In this document: piece by piece, positions 11,845-23,717 of the stretch
Layout of the letters: each line of letters opens with the position of its first letter
Position numbering within the stretch: the stretch's first letter is position 1
NCBI RefSeq assembly: GCF_001632365.1
Contig: NW_024468514.1
Coordinates: forward strand, 377,862-441,861
Length of the DNA stretch: 64,000 nt
Direction: 5' to 3'
Origin: Laetiporus sulphureus 93-53
Taxonomy: Eukaryota; Basidiomycota; Agaricomycetes; Polyporales; Laetiporaceae
The notes under the pieces: model-generated
What the model saw: only the letters and a program-made list of their open reading frames with translations
Told to the model about the DNA's origin: nothing
Database searches by the model: none
Position numbers and translations under genes: made by a program

Positions 11845-13649
11845 CTAGTTAGCAATTAGCACAAGCGAAGAACACAATGTGGACCTACGTGCATACATAG
11901 CGAACTCTTCTGCATCAACCTCACTTTCCGTATGCGTGAATTCCAGCTCCGATTTCGTGTAGGAGGACACGTCAGAGCAGTGGTGTGCCCATTTCATCGA
12001 GCCGCTTGACCAGTCTCCCTCGACGTCTTCGTATCCAGTCACGACCCGAACGCCTGACATGCGAGCCTCTTCGCGTACCGCGTTTGCCTCGTCTAGGGCA
12101 GATGCAGATGTGTCCCGCGGACTGACACTGGTAAACAGTGATATGCTGATGGGACTTGTCCGCGCACTTGACACAACCGACCGGGAGACAAACGACATCG
12201 GAGACAGCGACTGACTATAGTTACTGAGCCGTTCGCGCCTGTGTTCGTCGTATTCCGGAGAAGATCGCGTTGTCGATGATCCCCAAGAGAACGGTAAAGG
12301 ATGACGCTTGGTGTGATTTGGGATAGTGGCGCGTCCAAGCGTTCGATACGGCTTATCAGTGGACAATGAATGAGCAGGCAGAATGTTGACGATCGGCCTC
12401 GGTTTCTGCCTTGACGATGCCATGTGTGCATTGTTAGAAGTCCGTTGATTATCCAAAGATGACAATGTATCCAGCTCGACCGCGCTGTCAGGGACGTCAT
12501 CCCTTTCGGGTTCTAAAGGTTTCCCCTTGGGTCTTGAGTTTCGACGTACGGGCATTGGTGTGAAGGCGTCGCAGTTGTTGCTGCACGGTGCATGGGAAGG
12601 AATGTGGTGCTGTTGCTGGCCAAACAGTAGGATGACTACAGATATACAAGACAAAACAAATGAAGGGAAGGCGAGCAACAAAGGCACTCCAGCGAAGCTG
12701 AGTAGGCTGACCCTATCGGCTAAGATAGTTAGGAATCCGTTGAACACAGCCGGTACACTCAGCACGCACCATATGGGGTTCGTGGCCTCACAGATCATAG
12801 CGTCAGACTGCCGGACGGCATCCGTTTTCAGTGAGACGACAATATATGCCACGAACGCGATGAGTGGAAAGCCAACAATCGATAGGAGGAGCAAGTGTCG
12901 CCATTTCAGAGCTCGTCGTCTGCAAGGCAATCAGATCTTTAATAAGTGTCTGAGCAACGAAGATAATCACAATTCCACTGCATCGAGCATTCCATGTGAA
13001 CGAAGAATCGCAAGCGAGGTCATCAGAGTCATGGTGGCGCATATAGTCGTCATCGTGAACCATGACACAGCTGACACGGCTGCTTGCGCTTTAAGACAGT
13101 TCAACATTGATGTCGCAGGTGATACTCAACCACACATACCGATACAAAATCCTTGTGGCATAATCGTCGGATCCATTTTCCAAATCATACCTGCAAGCAA
13201 GGCCAACGCTTCACTGAGACACCGTCAAAATGGCAAATAGTTAACATACCGAGACAGAAGATCGACTGCATGATCGTGTCTGCCAAGCAGAACATGACGG
13301 GTATCCACAAGCCATTGAGAGCGGTCGTGAATCGAGGAAATCCGACCCAGCTTCCCAGGACGCCTGAAGGTCCGCCAATAGACTGAGATCTACACGAGAT
13401 CGTACAGGTAAAGCGCGACTCACCTGTCAGAGACAGCACAAACCATGCCACCTTGAGCGCGAAAGGCAGCATACTGATCTCACCGTGACGACCTACGGGA
13501 GCGTTTCTGCTGCTGAGTCGCGGAAGAAGGACAAGGAGCGATAGGGCAGCTTGGGAGCCTCCGCCGGGTGTAAATTGATCATCCGGGAGGTTTGATCTCC
13601 GTCCGGCCTGACAGAGCATGAGATGATGTCGAGGGAATGCTTCTAGCAT
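11845..13649 (-). CDS. Seven-transmembrane protein, GPCR-like, family unknown
   Basis: Not assigned to a named family. Hydrophobic segments in order are QAALSLLVLLPRL and LPFALKVAWFVLSLTG (about 13560-13430), ALNGLWIPVMFCLADTIMQS (about 13320-13260), AVSAVSWFTMTTICATMTLM (about 13080-13020), HLLLLSIVGFPLIAFVAYIV (about 12900-12840), then PAVFNGFLTILAD and SLLSFAGVPLLLAFPSFVLS (about 12760-12640). That is about seven helices. A hydrophilic, Ser-rich C-terminal tail of roughly 240 residues, with clusters of potential phosphorylation sites, runs to the stop at 11845. This plan resembles fungal GPCR-like receptors with a long cytoplasmic tail. The start is uncertain: an upstream exon in 13660-13960 is possible, and several introns interrupt 12930-13450. 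Neither STE3-type nor Git3-type signatures are visible. Confidence 0.5.
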
Positions 13650-13659
13650 AGCCTACCTA

Positions 13660-14747
13660 TCATTGGATCAGCCCAACGACCTCCCTATGGTATATCAGAG
13701 CCGTGCCCGGGATGATTGTATCTTCCGCTCGACGGGGCGATGGACCCATCAGTGGCCGAGAATGTTGCGAAGTCGATGTGGTCTGAGCCGTGCACCACTT
13801 AGCCGAGAGCGCCCTTGTGCCTGCCGTTTCATCGAATCCCTCAAACCATGTTATTCAGCACCGGTGTGGAATTCCTGCAGACTTCAGTCCAAGTCAGCTG
13901 GCTCGCTGAAAACCATTGTAGTCTGAGTTAGACCTGATCTTACGATCAACATCGCACGATGAACGGGAGAACGCCATCTTTGACCTGATGGTTACTACGA
14001 TAAATGGATGCGACACAAGGACAATTGATTAACCGCCAGTGTGGCCGCCAATCTGTTGAGACCTTGTCGTGGAAGTGTCAGTGCGGAGATATTGTCTTGA
14101 GGTTGCTCTTTATCCATGGAATACCTGCAGGTTGACAGAAAAGACGCTTGCTCCGGATTATAGACCATTCGAACTGACAAACGGTGCCGAGTTTCGGATT
14201 TACGCCGCGGTTTTCAGCTCTACGCTCTCACACCGGCAGCACTGCCCAACACTTCCCCCCATCGCGATGACTTGTTGACTTCTTTGACACATCTTGGGCC
14301 TAGTCCGACTTACCCAGTCGCACTGTGCTTGAGAAAGTATCCGGGCGATCACAGAGAAAGCAACAAAGTCACGGTTTCCACGGACGCAGAGTCCCATAGA
14401 ACCATCGTGTAAACCTTCTGTGTTAGTGGCCGTGTCTCGGAGCTGTGGCACAAAGACAAGATGATAGCAGGCACCATGACCAATACATGGCAACTTTGCA
14501 AGCATCGGAACGCCGGATTTGGAATAGACAAAGAAGATCCTGGATATGAACAAGCTAGAAGTATTGTTCCCCCTGAACCAGCCTTCGCTGAGCAACGCGA
14601 AAGCCCCGATATAACTACCGTACTTTACGGTCTTCACACGCTGCCGGTCTGGTTCTGCGCACCCTGCCTTGTCTCCAATATGCCCGTCAATATCGTCGCC
14701 ACCAGCACTAGCGGCGGGCACAGAAGCAGAAGCGGCGATACCGCATG
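13660..14747. other. Intergenic region between the seven-TM gene and the PTEN-type gene
   Basis: About 1.1 kb. The longest frame (minus, 14751-14200, 183 codons) opens with GTG rather than ATG and resembles no family, so it is not called. The stretch may hold the first exon and promoter of the seven-TM gene and the 3' end of the PTEN-type transcript. Confidence 0.4.
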
Positions 14748-16795
14748 TCACTCTTGTCTCTGCCGCGACATGGGGCTGCCATCGCGCGTAGGCGACTCCG
14801 TGATGTCAGCAGCCTCGGGTACCCACTCCAACGATACCTTCACGTCGAGAATATGTGAGCCTATCCCGATGGGGAAGTCTATTTCATTCCGCTTCAGCGA
14901 TAGGGTGATGCTCTGGCTTGCAAGAGAGCGAAGACTGGGCATGTGAAACGTGGGAATGAACCAGAACCAACCCATGAATACCTGCGGAAGCGAAATAAAA
15001 ATATTGGTCATGTCTAGCGCAGATCGTCTTGCTTACCTGACCCATATACAACTTGATCCGCACCTCCCGATTGGCATTGAGAACGACTCCATCCTCGCTG
15101 TGCAGCGTCTTTGACACGTCCCTCAAGTCGTGTATAGACGCCTCCTCTGAACTCGTGTCGTCCTGAGTAGCGTCAAGTTTGTTCTCCACGTTCATCTGGA
15201 TGGAATCACGCAGAGCGCCCCATGTGCCGTCTGTCAGCGGCCGAAGCTCCCGTGTGACGACTTTGGCGTCCTATGCGTAATATGCCGTTAAAAGAATCGT
15301 AAAGGGAGTGTTCATCGAAGCACGCCTCACCGTCCCCATCTCCTTGTGGATATCATGTTTGCTAATCACACCGAGCCTTGCAAAGCTGCGCACCATCTTG
15401 CCTTTATCCCAGTTGTCGTCTTTGAAGATGTCCGCGAGCGCCTCGTCCTCCATGCGCTCTGAACCTGCCCTCCGCTTGCCCATGTTCCCATTCTCATCAC
15501 GAGTATGCCTTTCCCATCTCTCCAGCGTCGCGATGAACTCGTCGTCATAGCGAGCGAGCGACGCCCAGACTTGTCCCTTGCTCTCTGAGACCGAGCTGCT
15601 GCTTTGAGCCTTCGCGTAGCTCGTGCGTTCGATGATCGCGTTTGCGACGCGAACCAAATTCGTCTTGGTACCGGACATCTCACGCATGCGCAGCGTAATC
15701 CGTGTGAGGCGAATCTTTGGTTCAGGCCTTCTTATAACGTCCGGATTTGTCGACCAAAAGTCCGAGGGACCTTGGTGAGCAAGTACCATCGACCAATAGT
15801 ATAGCCAGCGGCGTTGGCTCGGTATGCTGACGCCCTGCTTGGTTTCATTCGATGGCGAAGAAGATCTCTTCATGCGGCGGGACGTATGCAGCTCGAGGAC
15901 GTCAGATAACCTGTGCGTTGGTGGGTGTGGCAGCATCCCAACTTGAACGTCGCTTGTGGGAGGCTCTTGGTCAACCGGAACAGCTGCGGCATCGATAGCT
16001 TCCAGCTTCACAGGATCCCCCGGCGTCTTGCTTTCGCGAGACGGCTCCTCTCCCGACATGTTATCCGATGGCATCTCATTCATGATCTGTTCGGCGCGAG
16101 TGGTAACTCGCTCGATAACTGTAGCACTTTGTTCGGGCTTTGAAGGACTAGGGAGACTATCGCAGGCGAGAAGGTATGCGCAAGCCATCGTGCCTGATCT
16201 ACCTTTGCCAGCTAATAGGGCCAGGTTCGCTGAGGGCATGACCACCATAAAACTAAGTACATACCTTTGCAGTGAAGCACAGCGACATGTTCTGGATTAC
16301 CTTGAAGCCAGGTTCGCATCTCACGTGCGACGAGAGGTAAAAACGCAAGTGGTGGAGCACTGAAAAGTCGAACGATGTTTCAGTGAATCGGCAGCTGAGA
16401 AGGACGTGGGTGCCAGAACGAGACGCATATAGCCTCTCAACTTACTGATGATCTGGAAACGGGTACCTGCTGACTCTGCCGTCAAAGACAGATGCAGGGT
16501 ATGAGTTCTCCTTGACAGGACAAAAGTTGAACACCCAGAAGTTCTGTCCGTGGCGATGTTCTAGGAATTTCTTTGCATCCTCCCGTCGATTGCGATAGAG
16601 CGCCTCCAGCCCAGACGATGGGTAGCCCATGACTATAATCTTATCCGTAATATACACAAGATCTTCCGAGCGAGATGAACGTCAGCGTCCGCTAGCGGCG
16701 GCGAAACATGCCAAACCACCTAAATCAATGTCTAGAGTCTCATCCTTGTACCGAGCTTTGTCTCCAGAGACCAGGCGACGGAAGAAGTCAGCCAT
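14748..16795 (-). CDS. PTEN/TEP1-type phosphatidylinositol 3-phosphatase
   Basis: Dual-specificity-fold lipid phosphatase that removes the 3-phosphate of PtdIns(3,4,5)P3 and related lipids at the plasma membrane. The ATG at 16795 gives MADFFRRLVSGDKARYKDE, matching the basic lipid-binding N terminus of PTEN, then LVYITDKIIVMGYPSSGLE and RVSRYPFPDHQ, which holds the general-acid loop aspartate. The catalytic P-loop is HCKAGKGRSGT, split by an intron near 16255 and preceded by NPEHVAVL. PTEN has threonine where this protein has serine after the arginine. A long insert (about 16150-15900), poor in recognisable motifs, separates the phosphatase from the C2-like region. That region has IKLYMGQ joined across an intron to VFMGWFWFIPTFHM, then HILDVKVSLEWVPEA, with the stop at 14748. 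It diverges from the acyltransferase gene across about 430 bases. Confidence 0.88.
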
Positions 16796-17227
16796 GTTAG
16801 TTGAGCAGTTCTGCCAATGCGAGAGTTCGGTGCACGAGTTGATCTACTTGCATCTGACAGCCTCGAGTGAGGTCATAATACAGATAATCTGATGAGGAAG
16901 CTTGAGGAAGGCCTTGTAGAACGAATTCCTGAATTGCCTACAGGAAAGCCGGTGCAAACGTACAGATTTCACAAAAAGCAAGACATTGCAGTGATGGATG
17001 GTCGTTTTGGCAAACAGCAGCTGCTCTGTGCAGGAGAGAAGATAAAGTGGCATTTTCTTTCGCGCTCAGTCACGCATGACATCGCGCCGCGGGCACCAGT
17101 GACTCACGTTGCCGACGTCCATTACTGCGACCAGATAAATGCCACTTATTATCATGAAACAAAACGTGTCCCCCATCTCCCACCATCCTTACATTGCAAC
17201 TTCCGGATTGTCAGCATTGGTGTCACA
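16796..17227. promoter_or_regulatory. Shared divergent promoter region, PTEN-type and LYC1-like genes
   Basis: 432 bases separate the two start codons (16795 minus, 17228 plus), so both promoters must lie here. No clear TATA box or named operator is visible. Confidence 0.45.
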
Positions 17228-18533
17228 ATGTCGACTCTGTCACTAGCAGACCTGTCGCTATTTCCAGCGACGCGAGAACAAACCATTGAATCGCGCAGAC
17301 GGTCGGCGAAACAATGGGCGAAAGGGCTGAGCCTCGAACAATATTTCAAGAGGGACGAAATCATGGAAAGACAGGAGCACGCAACGGACGGTAGATTGAT
17401 AACATGGTCTGTATGCTGCCGGCGGAAGTGTTGATCACAATTATGCGCTAAATCTAACACGTTCATAAATGTACAGGGTGCTTGCTCACAGGGCTGATCC
17501 AACCACGCTTGACTTCATGTGCTCCTGTGAAACGTACGTGACGTGCCAATCAGCAGAAGGATATATTATGAACCTCCATGAGTGCAGATTCCGCCGCACC
17601 GCAGTCGTTGCTAAAGGCGAGACGCTTTCCGACGTAGTCGCTTATGGGATAGCCTCCGTCTTTACGCCATTGGAGAAGAGGAGAAAAGGATACGCTCAGC
17701 ACATGATGCGCCTGCTGCACTGGGCGATGGCTTCACGGTCTGCTCTTCCACCTTTCCCTGCTGCGTGGGGATCACCTCCCGAAGTCGCGAGCGACCTCCA
17801 GACTGGCGATGGAAGACTTTCCGTGCTCTATAGTGACGTAGGACATGCATTCTATCATGCTTGTGGAACCATTGCCGAGCCAGACAATGGCTGGATCAAC
17901 AGGGGCTCCTATGAGACGGTGTGGCAGGGTGAGGGCATCAGTATAGAGCGTCAGGACGGCGAATATGCTCTACAATGGAAATGCTTGACAGAAGAGGATT
18001 TGGAGCTCGTATGGGCGCAGGATGCTGCGTGGATCAAGGGAGACATTTCCAGAGCCTCAAAGTCTTCGCCGCGGACACTCTTTACGTTCTTGCCTGACAA
18101 GGGTGTGGCGGCGTCCACCGTTCAGCGGACAATCACGTTCACCGCAGCTATGAAGCCAATCATGCAACTGGACACCTGGGGAGTTATCAATCTCCCGAAG
18201 GAGGGGACTACGTTGCAGGATGCTCTTTCAGGCAGCGAACCATCCTCATTTGCGACGTGGACACTGGACATCCTGGCATCCTCGCCGACGTTGGTGGTGA
18301 CGAGAGCACGGGCCACAGTTCACACGTTTCCGGCACTTTTGCACGGGCTTATGGAGTTTGCACGAAAGCAGAGCATCAAGAGGATCGAAATATGGGGGCT
18401 GCCAGATAATTTGCTGTCCCTGGCGGATGAACAGGGATGGAGAACCAGACAGCGCGCAGAGCATCTATCAATGTTCAAGTGGTACGGAGAAGAAAAGGAC
18501 GATGAAGTGGATTGGCTTTTCAACGAAAAGTGA
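17228..18533 (+). CDS. LYC1-like GNAT N-acetyltransferase
   Basis: Related to the fungal LYC1 family, whose yeast-type founder acetylates lysine in lysine catabolism; the substrate here is not proven. The ATG at 17228 begins MSTLSLADLSLFPATREQ. One intron (about 17404-17476) joins GRLITW to VLAHRADPTTLDFM. The GNAT acetyl-CoA-binding core is visible as VAYGIASVFTPLEKRRKGYA, with the R-R-K-G-Y-A signature, followed by the family-specific C-terminal half: VLYSDVGHAFYHACG, ERQDGEYALQWKCL and LTEEDLELVWAQDA. The C terminus is MFKWYGEEKDDEVDWLFNEK. Expected length is about 400 residues, normal for the family. It shares its upstream region with the PTEN-type gene; nothing suggests a functional link. 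Confidence 0.85.
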
Positions 18534-18719
18534 GTGATTTGATTGGTGATGTTACGGTTTACGTTGACTCTATGGATAGGTTCTGCTGGTGCTGAATCTG
18601 AGATACCAGTGCGACTTGTTCAAGACAGTGTTATACCGCATCTCCCGTCATATAAACCTGTTACATTTGATAAATATCACTGAGAGCTGTCTCGACCGAT
18701 CAGTGAAATGCTTGCATGA

Positions 18720-21700
18720 CTAATCGCATACGTACAGAAATTGCGCGACCACACCAGAAGGCTCCTTGTATTGCGCAATAGGCGTGAACGGCAAATCGTA
18801 CAGACTGCGTCGTGCCGCGTCAGCGTTTTCGCGTTTCACATTGTAGCAGATGACTGACCCAAACGCCGATGGCCCACCACAAGCCAGACCCTCCGGAGTG
18901 GTGGTCCACTTTGGCTCAGCCGCCATTGCAATGACGGTGACTCGTAGCCCATATCTTCAAGCAGCCCATCAGCATTGGACTGGAATGAAGACGGTGGCCA
19001 TCCGTCTCACCGATAGTCAGGAGTTCCGAGAGCCGCGCCGTTCTGAGAGTCAACGACGGTGATCAAATCAGGTACCGTTACAAGGATCTTAAAAACCGTT
19101 CACGGTCAAACGCTCATAGATAAGCGGTGAGGTTGGCCAGCGCGTACCTTCTTATCGCCATTCGGGGACTCGACGTAAGCGTAGAGATTCTCGTTCTGGA
19201 ACGGGATGATCAGCCGATCTTCGGGGCGGTATGCGTATGCTACGGGTGCGCTCGTCGCATCACCAGAGTCCTCTTCTTCGTCCTCGAGCAAGGGTACGAT
19301 CGTGACTGATCCCCACGTGAACCCTTTCCGAACTTCCTATCGAAATGGCCACTCAGTGTGCTTATCTAATCGCCACAAGCTTCAAGAAACCATACCCGCT
19401 GCACATCCACGATCTTTCCGATGAACAAACAAGCTCCATTCTGCAGTTCCAGTATTGCCGCAGGGATGCCCTTCAGGTCATTCTTCTTCCGGCAGAGCGC
19501 GACTGCTCTTCCGATGTGCCAAGCCTGAGATACGCTGCGCGAGACTCCTGAAAGTAATCTTGTTTTGTGACGGCTTTCTGTGCCACGAATCACACGCACG
19601 TACCGTATTTTTGACAGTTAGACCGGGTGAGTGGTGCCATGCTAACCCCTGCCTTTGATCCCATCTCGGTCGCAACCGTGCGGAGAATCGTCTCGACAGA
19701 CTTCGGGCTACTAGCTGTTGGCATGACCTGTGCGAATGTCAGATCGGCGCACCCTATCATGCGCTTGCCACGCATGACACTCACTACTGTATTGCCGATG
19801 CCATCAGCGACCGCACAGGGCCACAATCCGCCGGGGATGTTGAACGCGCCCGGTAGACTAATAAAAACAAGGCTCGGATGAACGTGATGGTAAGCGATGT
19901 CGTGCCGTCCACTCACGATTGATACATCTACGAGATGGCAGTGAATAGACTCGTTTATTTAAAAGCACGAGGGGACATACATTGGGATAGGCCCGTCCCA
20001 TGAGGTCAGCGTCAAGGACCGTCTTGCCCATCTCCGCGGCCACGATCATAGGCTGCAGACCGTTTCCGCCACCGATTTCGTCTGAAACGACGCCTTTGAA
20101 ATCCTTCAGGCCCATATAGGTCGTCAACGCATAGATCGAAGCTGGGATCTCACTCTCGCCCTGCAAGCGTTCCAGCTTCCCTTCTGGTCAGCCCGGCCAT
20201 AGGTCACTCGCGCATGCTCAAGGGAATGGCATACCGAAACGCTGGGTGCGCCCTGTGCATAGGTCAGTCAGTGCACAGGATAAAGGAAGCCACACTTACC
20301 ATGAACATGCAGCGCAAGAACACAGCATCCTCAGCCACATCATCAGGATCAACGACCTCAGGAAATATTGTTATGAGCCGACGTTGTAGAATGGGTATGT
20401 TCGCTTACAATGATCTCCTTCCCATCTCTAAGCAATTGGCGAGCCATGAGGAACGGCGGGTAAGTCGAGCCTCCTCCGCCTGTTCCCATAACACCGCAGC
20501 CTTCAGCAATCCACTCTGACAACGCGTTAGATCCAGCTGGTGATAATAGTTTGGAAGACTACCTAGATCGAGTTCGGTCAGGCTCCAGGAGCGATCTGTT
20601 CGGATGGTCGGCTTGTACGACTCTATGTCGATCTCTTGCTCGTCCGTGTCGTCCGGCAGGACTGCTTTCTCGCCTTCAGTTGGCTCATGAACGTTGGATA
20701 AGTCCAGTACGCCATTAGGCGCATTGACCGATGCCACGGCTTCGGGGGCCAGATCGCCTGCTGCTTTGACGATGATACGAGTGGCTTGGTTTGTCACGTA
20801 CTACGAACTGTATGAGACATACTTTCGCCCATCTAGACCTGTGACTGCGCTGATCATGTACCTGAACGGGAAGATTGACCACTTCCACAATTTTCGTGGT
20901 GGCTAACAAACGAGTGTTCAGCAGGGTTTACAGGGATATCGATGAGCGAAACAGGGCATACCTGGGTCAGCACCGGCAGCGATAGCTTTCTCGATTGCTT
21001 GAGCCTTGATGCCCTCTATAACGTCGTGGATGTTCCGGTTTTGCAAAAGCTCAATGGTGTCTATCTCTCCAGCGACTGCATGTGAACATCGTCAATACGT
21101 TCAGCAGCCATGCCGTCATTCTGCAATGCGCCACTTGCCTTTAGCCATTGCTGCGCCGACAGCGTTCGCCACACTGAAGTACGGCGGTCGCAGGATCTCG
21201 CCTACACCGGATAGTTCATCAGGAGCAATGATGCTACCACCACCGACTAGAAGCACAATTATGTCTTCAGGAGACGTCTTCATCCTACCAACGATCAAGT
21301 TAGTGCCAACCTTTAGCATCATTAATAGACTCATACTTGTCAATGATCCCCTCCAGGTGCTTCTTTATTATCCGCGTTGCCTTCTGAATGACCTCACCGC
21401 CTGTTCCAGCGACCTGTTCCTTGCTCCCAACATCCGCACGCCCACTTGCGACGACAATATCCGTAGCAGTGAGCACGTCCCCACCGAACACTCGCGAATC
21501 TCGGGTCAAATAGTGTCCCACCGAGTCCGGACCAACCGAAACGTGCTTTCCCTTGGGCGTCTCGTGCACCTTCACGCGGGAGCCACCGCCAAGGCCGATC
21601 GACTGTACGTCCGCCATCGCAAAGTTGGTGCGCACGCCGCCGACTTCGATGAACGCGGCCGCCTGGCGCGGGAAGCCGGAGGGCAGGAGGACGCCCACGT

Positions 21701-23016
21701 CCGTCGTCGTCCCGCCGATGTCGGCCACGATGGTGGACTTGCGCTGCTGGGCGGTTTTGTGCTCGTCGAGCCCCGCGAGGAAGGCCGCGCCGCGCATCGA
21801 GTTTGTCGGGCCCGAGGCGAACGTGCGGATGGGCAGGCGTGCGGCGGAGGCGGCGGTTGTGAGGGTGCCGTCGTTCTGCGTGAGGAAGAGCGGGCATGAG
21901 AGGTTGAGGGCATGCATGGCGGTTTGGAAACTGCGGATGGTGCGCTGCGCAAAGATGAGGATGGATGCGTTTAGGATGGATGCGTTTTCTCTTTCTAGGA
22001 AGCCAACTTGGCCGACTGCACGAGGTCTTAGCGAAGGTACGCATGATCGAGAGGGACGGCGAACGTACCATCTCGTGAGCATACGACGTTCACAGAAGGG
22101 CCCAGCTCTCGCTGCACGATCTGCATGGCCGCAACCTCTTGCTTTCCATCGTTGTCGAGTGGGGAATAGATCCCACATAGAACGACCTACACAATGCGAT
22201 CAGCTAGTCCACGCAACCTCGAGCATCACTACAAACGTTCTTCAATCCCTTGCTTCGGATAATAGCACACTGCTCTAGGATCTGTTCTTTCTTTATCGGG
22301 GCGATCTCACGACCATCGACTACAAGACGTCAGGAAACAATATGAGACACTCATGAAGCACACTGACTTTCAAATCCACCATCGACATATCCCGCATGTC
22401 CCTCCGTCAGCGCACGCAAGCGCGGAGGGAAGTCGATGAACGGCGGGCACTGCTTCGTATACGGGCCACACAAACGGATGACGGCCACCTTGGCGAGGCG
22501 TCGCGCGTCTGCCTCGAGCACAGCGTTTATGAACGCCGTGGTGCCGATACTGAGACACGACACGCGCTCTGGGTGAACCTTGGCGCGATGCAGCACCTCG
22601 CGCACGGCCGCTTCGATGCCATCTGAGACATCCGGGGTAGTAGGAGCCTTGTAAAATGCGAGAACGCCCCGCGATGGTTCATGCAGACAAGTGACATCGA
22701 TGAGCACCCCATCGGTGTTCGTGCCTGTGGTTTGATTCTGTCAGCGATCCGATGCACTGATACGAATGGGAAAGTACGTCAAGAGTAGATGACATGTATG
22801 TATGTCTGAGAACTTTCATTGAATAGCACCGCAACCACACAGCCTCGCTGACAGCATAACAGTCAGCTAAAGTTCTGTCGTCCAGTACATGATAATATCG
22901 CGCTTTGTGGGGCATCACCATGATGATGCCAAGCGGACTCCATGCATGCCTCCGGTATTCAACCCTGAACTCTGTGCACGTCACTCACCTCCAACATCCA
23001 CGCCGATCCGCAACAT
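18720..23016 (-). CDS. Hydantoinase/oxoprolinase fused to DUF917 (S-methyl-thiohydantoin desulfurase-like)
   Basis: Large two-part enzyme of about 1000 residues typical of filamentous fungi. The N-terminal half is a hydantoinase A/5-oxoprolinase-type ATP-dependent ring-opening domain: MLRIGVDVGG joined across an intron to TNTDGVLIDVTC, then LSIGTTAFINAVLE, GHAGYVDGG and the second phosphate-binding motif VADIGGTTTDVGVLLPSGF, with GLGGGSRVKV and VLLVGGGSIIAPDELSG. The C-terminal half is the DUF917/S-methyl-thiohydantoin desulfurase fold: FKGVVSDEIGGGNGLQPM and LDADLMGRAYPNV (about 20110-19975), then the terminal part with EPKWTTTPEGLACGGPSAFG, stop at 18720. Many short introns occur. The ATG at 23016 sits directly before the first glycine loop. 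Substrate is inferred only as a hydantoin, thiohydantoin or related cyclic amide. An amidase gene follows on the same strand 700 bases upstream. Confidence 0.88.
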
Positions 23017-23717
23017 GGTCAGTTTCCAGTCGAGTGAGCTGCGGAGGTCAACGACCCATGGAGCTTTTATCGTGCTCGACTGAGGCTAACTACATCGATC
23101 AGAAGTCCAGGAGCCTAGTCAGAGATAACGAGTTCGGACAGAGTTGAATAGATAACACTCACTCGCAAACCATTACCCAGTGCGAGGGTCGGGGCGATAT
23201 CAGGCAGTCCACATGTGCTGCGCGCGCACTCTGCAGTGAAGCTCACCGGTGACTGCGCTCAAATCGCGTCTGCGATTTATCCATATCTGCAGCCTGTCCA
23301 CACTGATGAGGGAAATTCTCACTCTCCGTGGCCCGTTCTAGCCCCCATCGCAAGCCGAACCGAGCGGAAATGAAGCTTGCATCCCCATCAGCATTTCACA
23401 CAATTCATAAATTGGCGAGGACCGCATACCGCGTCAACCTCGGAAATGAGTAGGAAATGAGTTCGAGGCAATAAGCTATTCAGCAGTCACCGCAATCTCG
23501 GGCCGCTCGAGCAACTGGACGTCGACAGTCGCCATCTGGGACTTCAGGCCACAAAACATCATGAATACACCAAGAAACACTGCCTAAATTTAATCTTTGC
23601 GCAATACTAGTACCAAACTAAATACGAGATACACAGTAGTACAACTTAAGGTCTATATAGTACTACGCTAGGCTATAGATCGGATCCAACGAGCTTCTAC
23701 TGGAATACAGATCCTCC
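23017..23717. other. Upstream region of the hydantoinase-DUF917 gene, no gene
   Basis: 700 bases between two same-strand genes. It must hold the promoter of the downstream gene and the 3' end of the amidase transcript. No reading frame of interest is seen. Confidence 0.45.

Noticed and set aside
14200..14751. A 183-codon minus-strand frame directly after the PTEN-type stop
   Set aside because: It opens with GTG, not ATG, shows no family resemblance, and lies in intergenic sequence.
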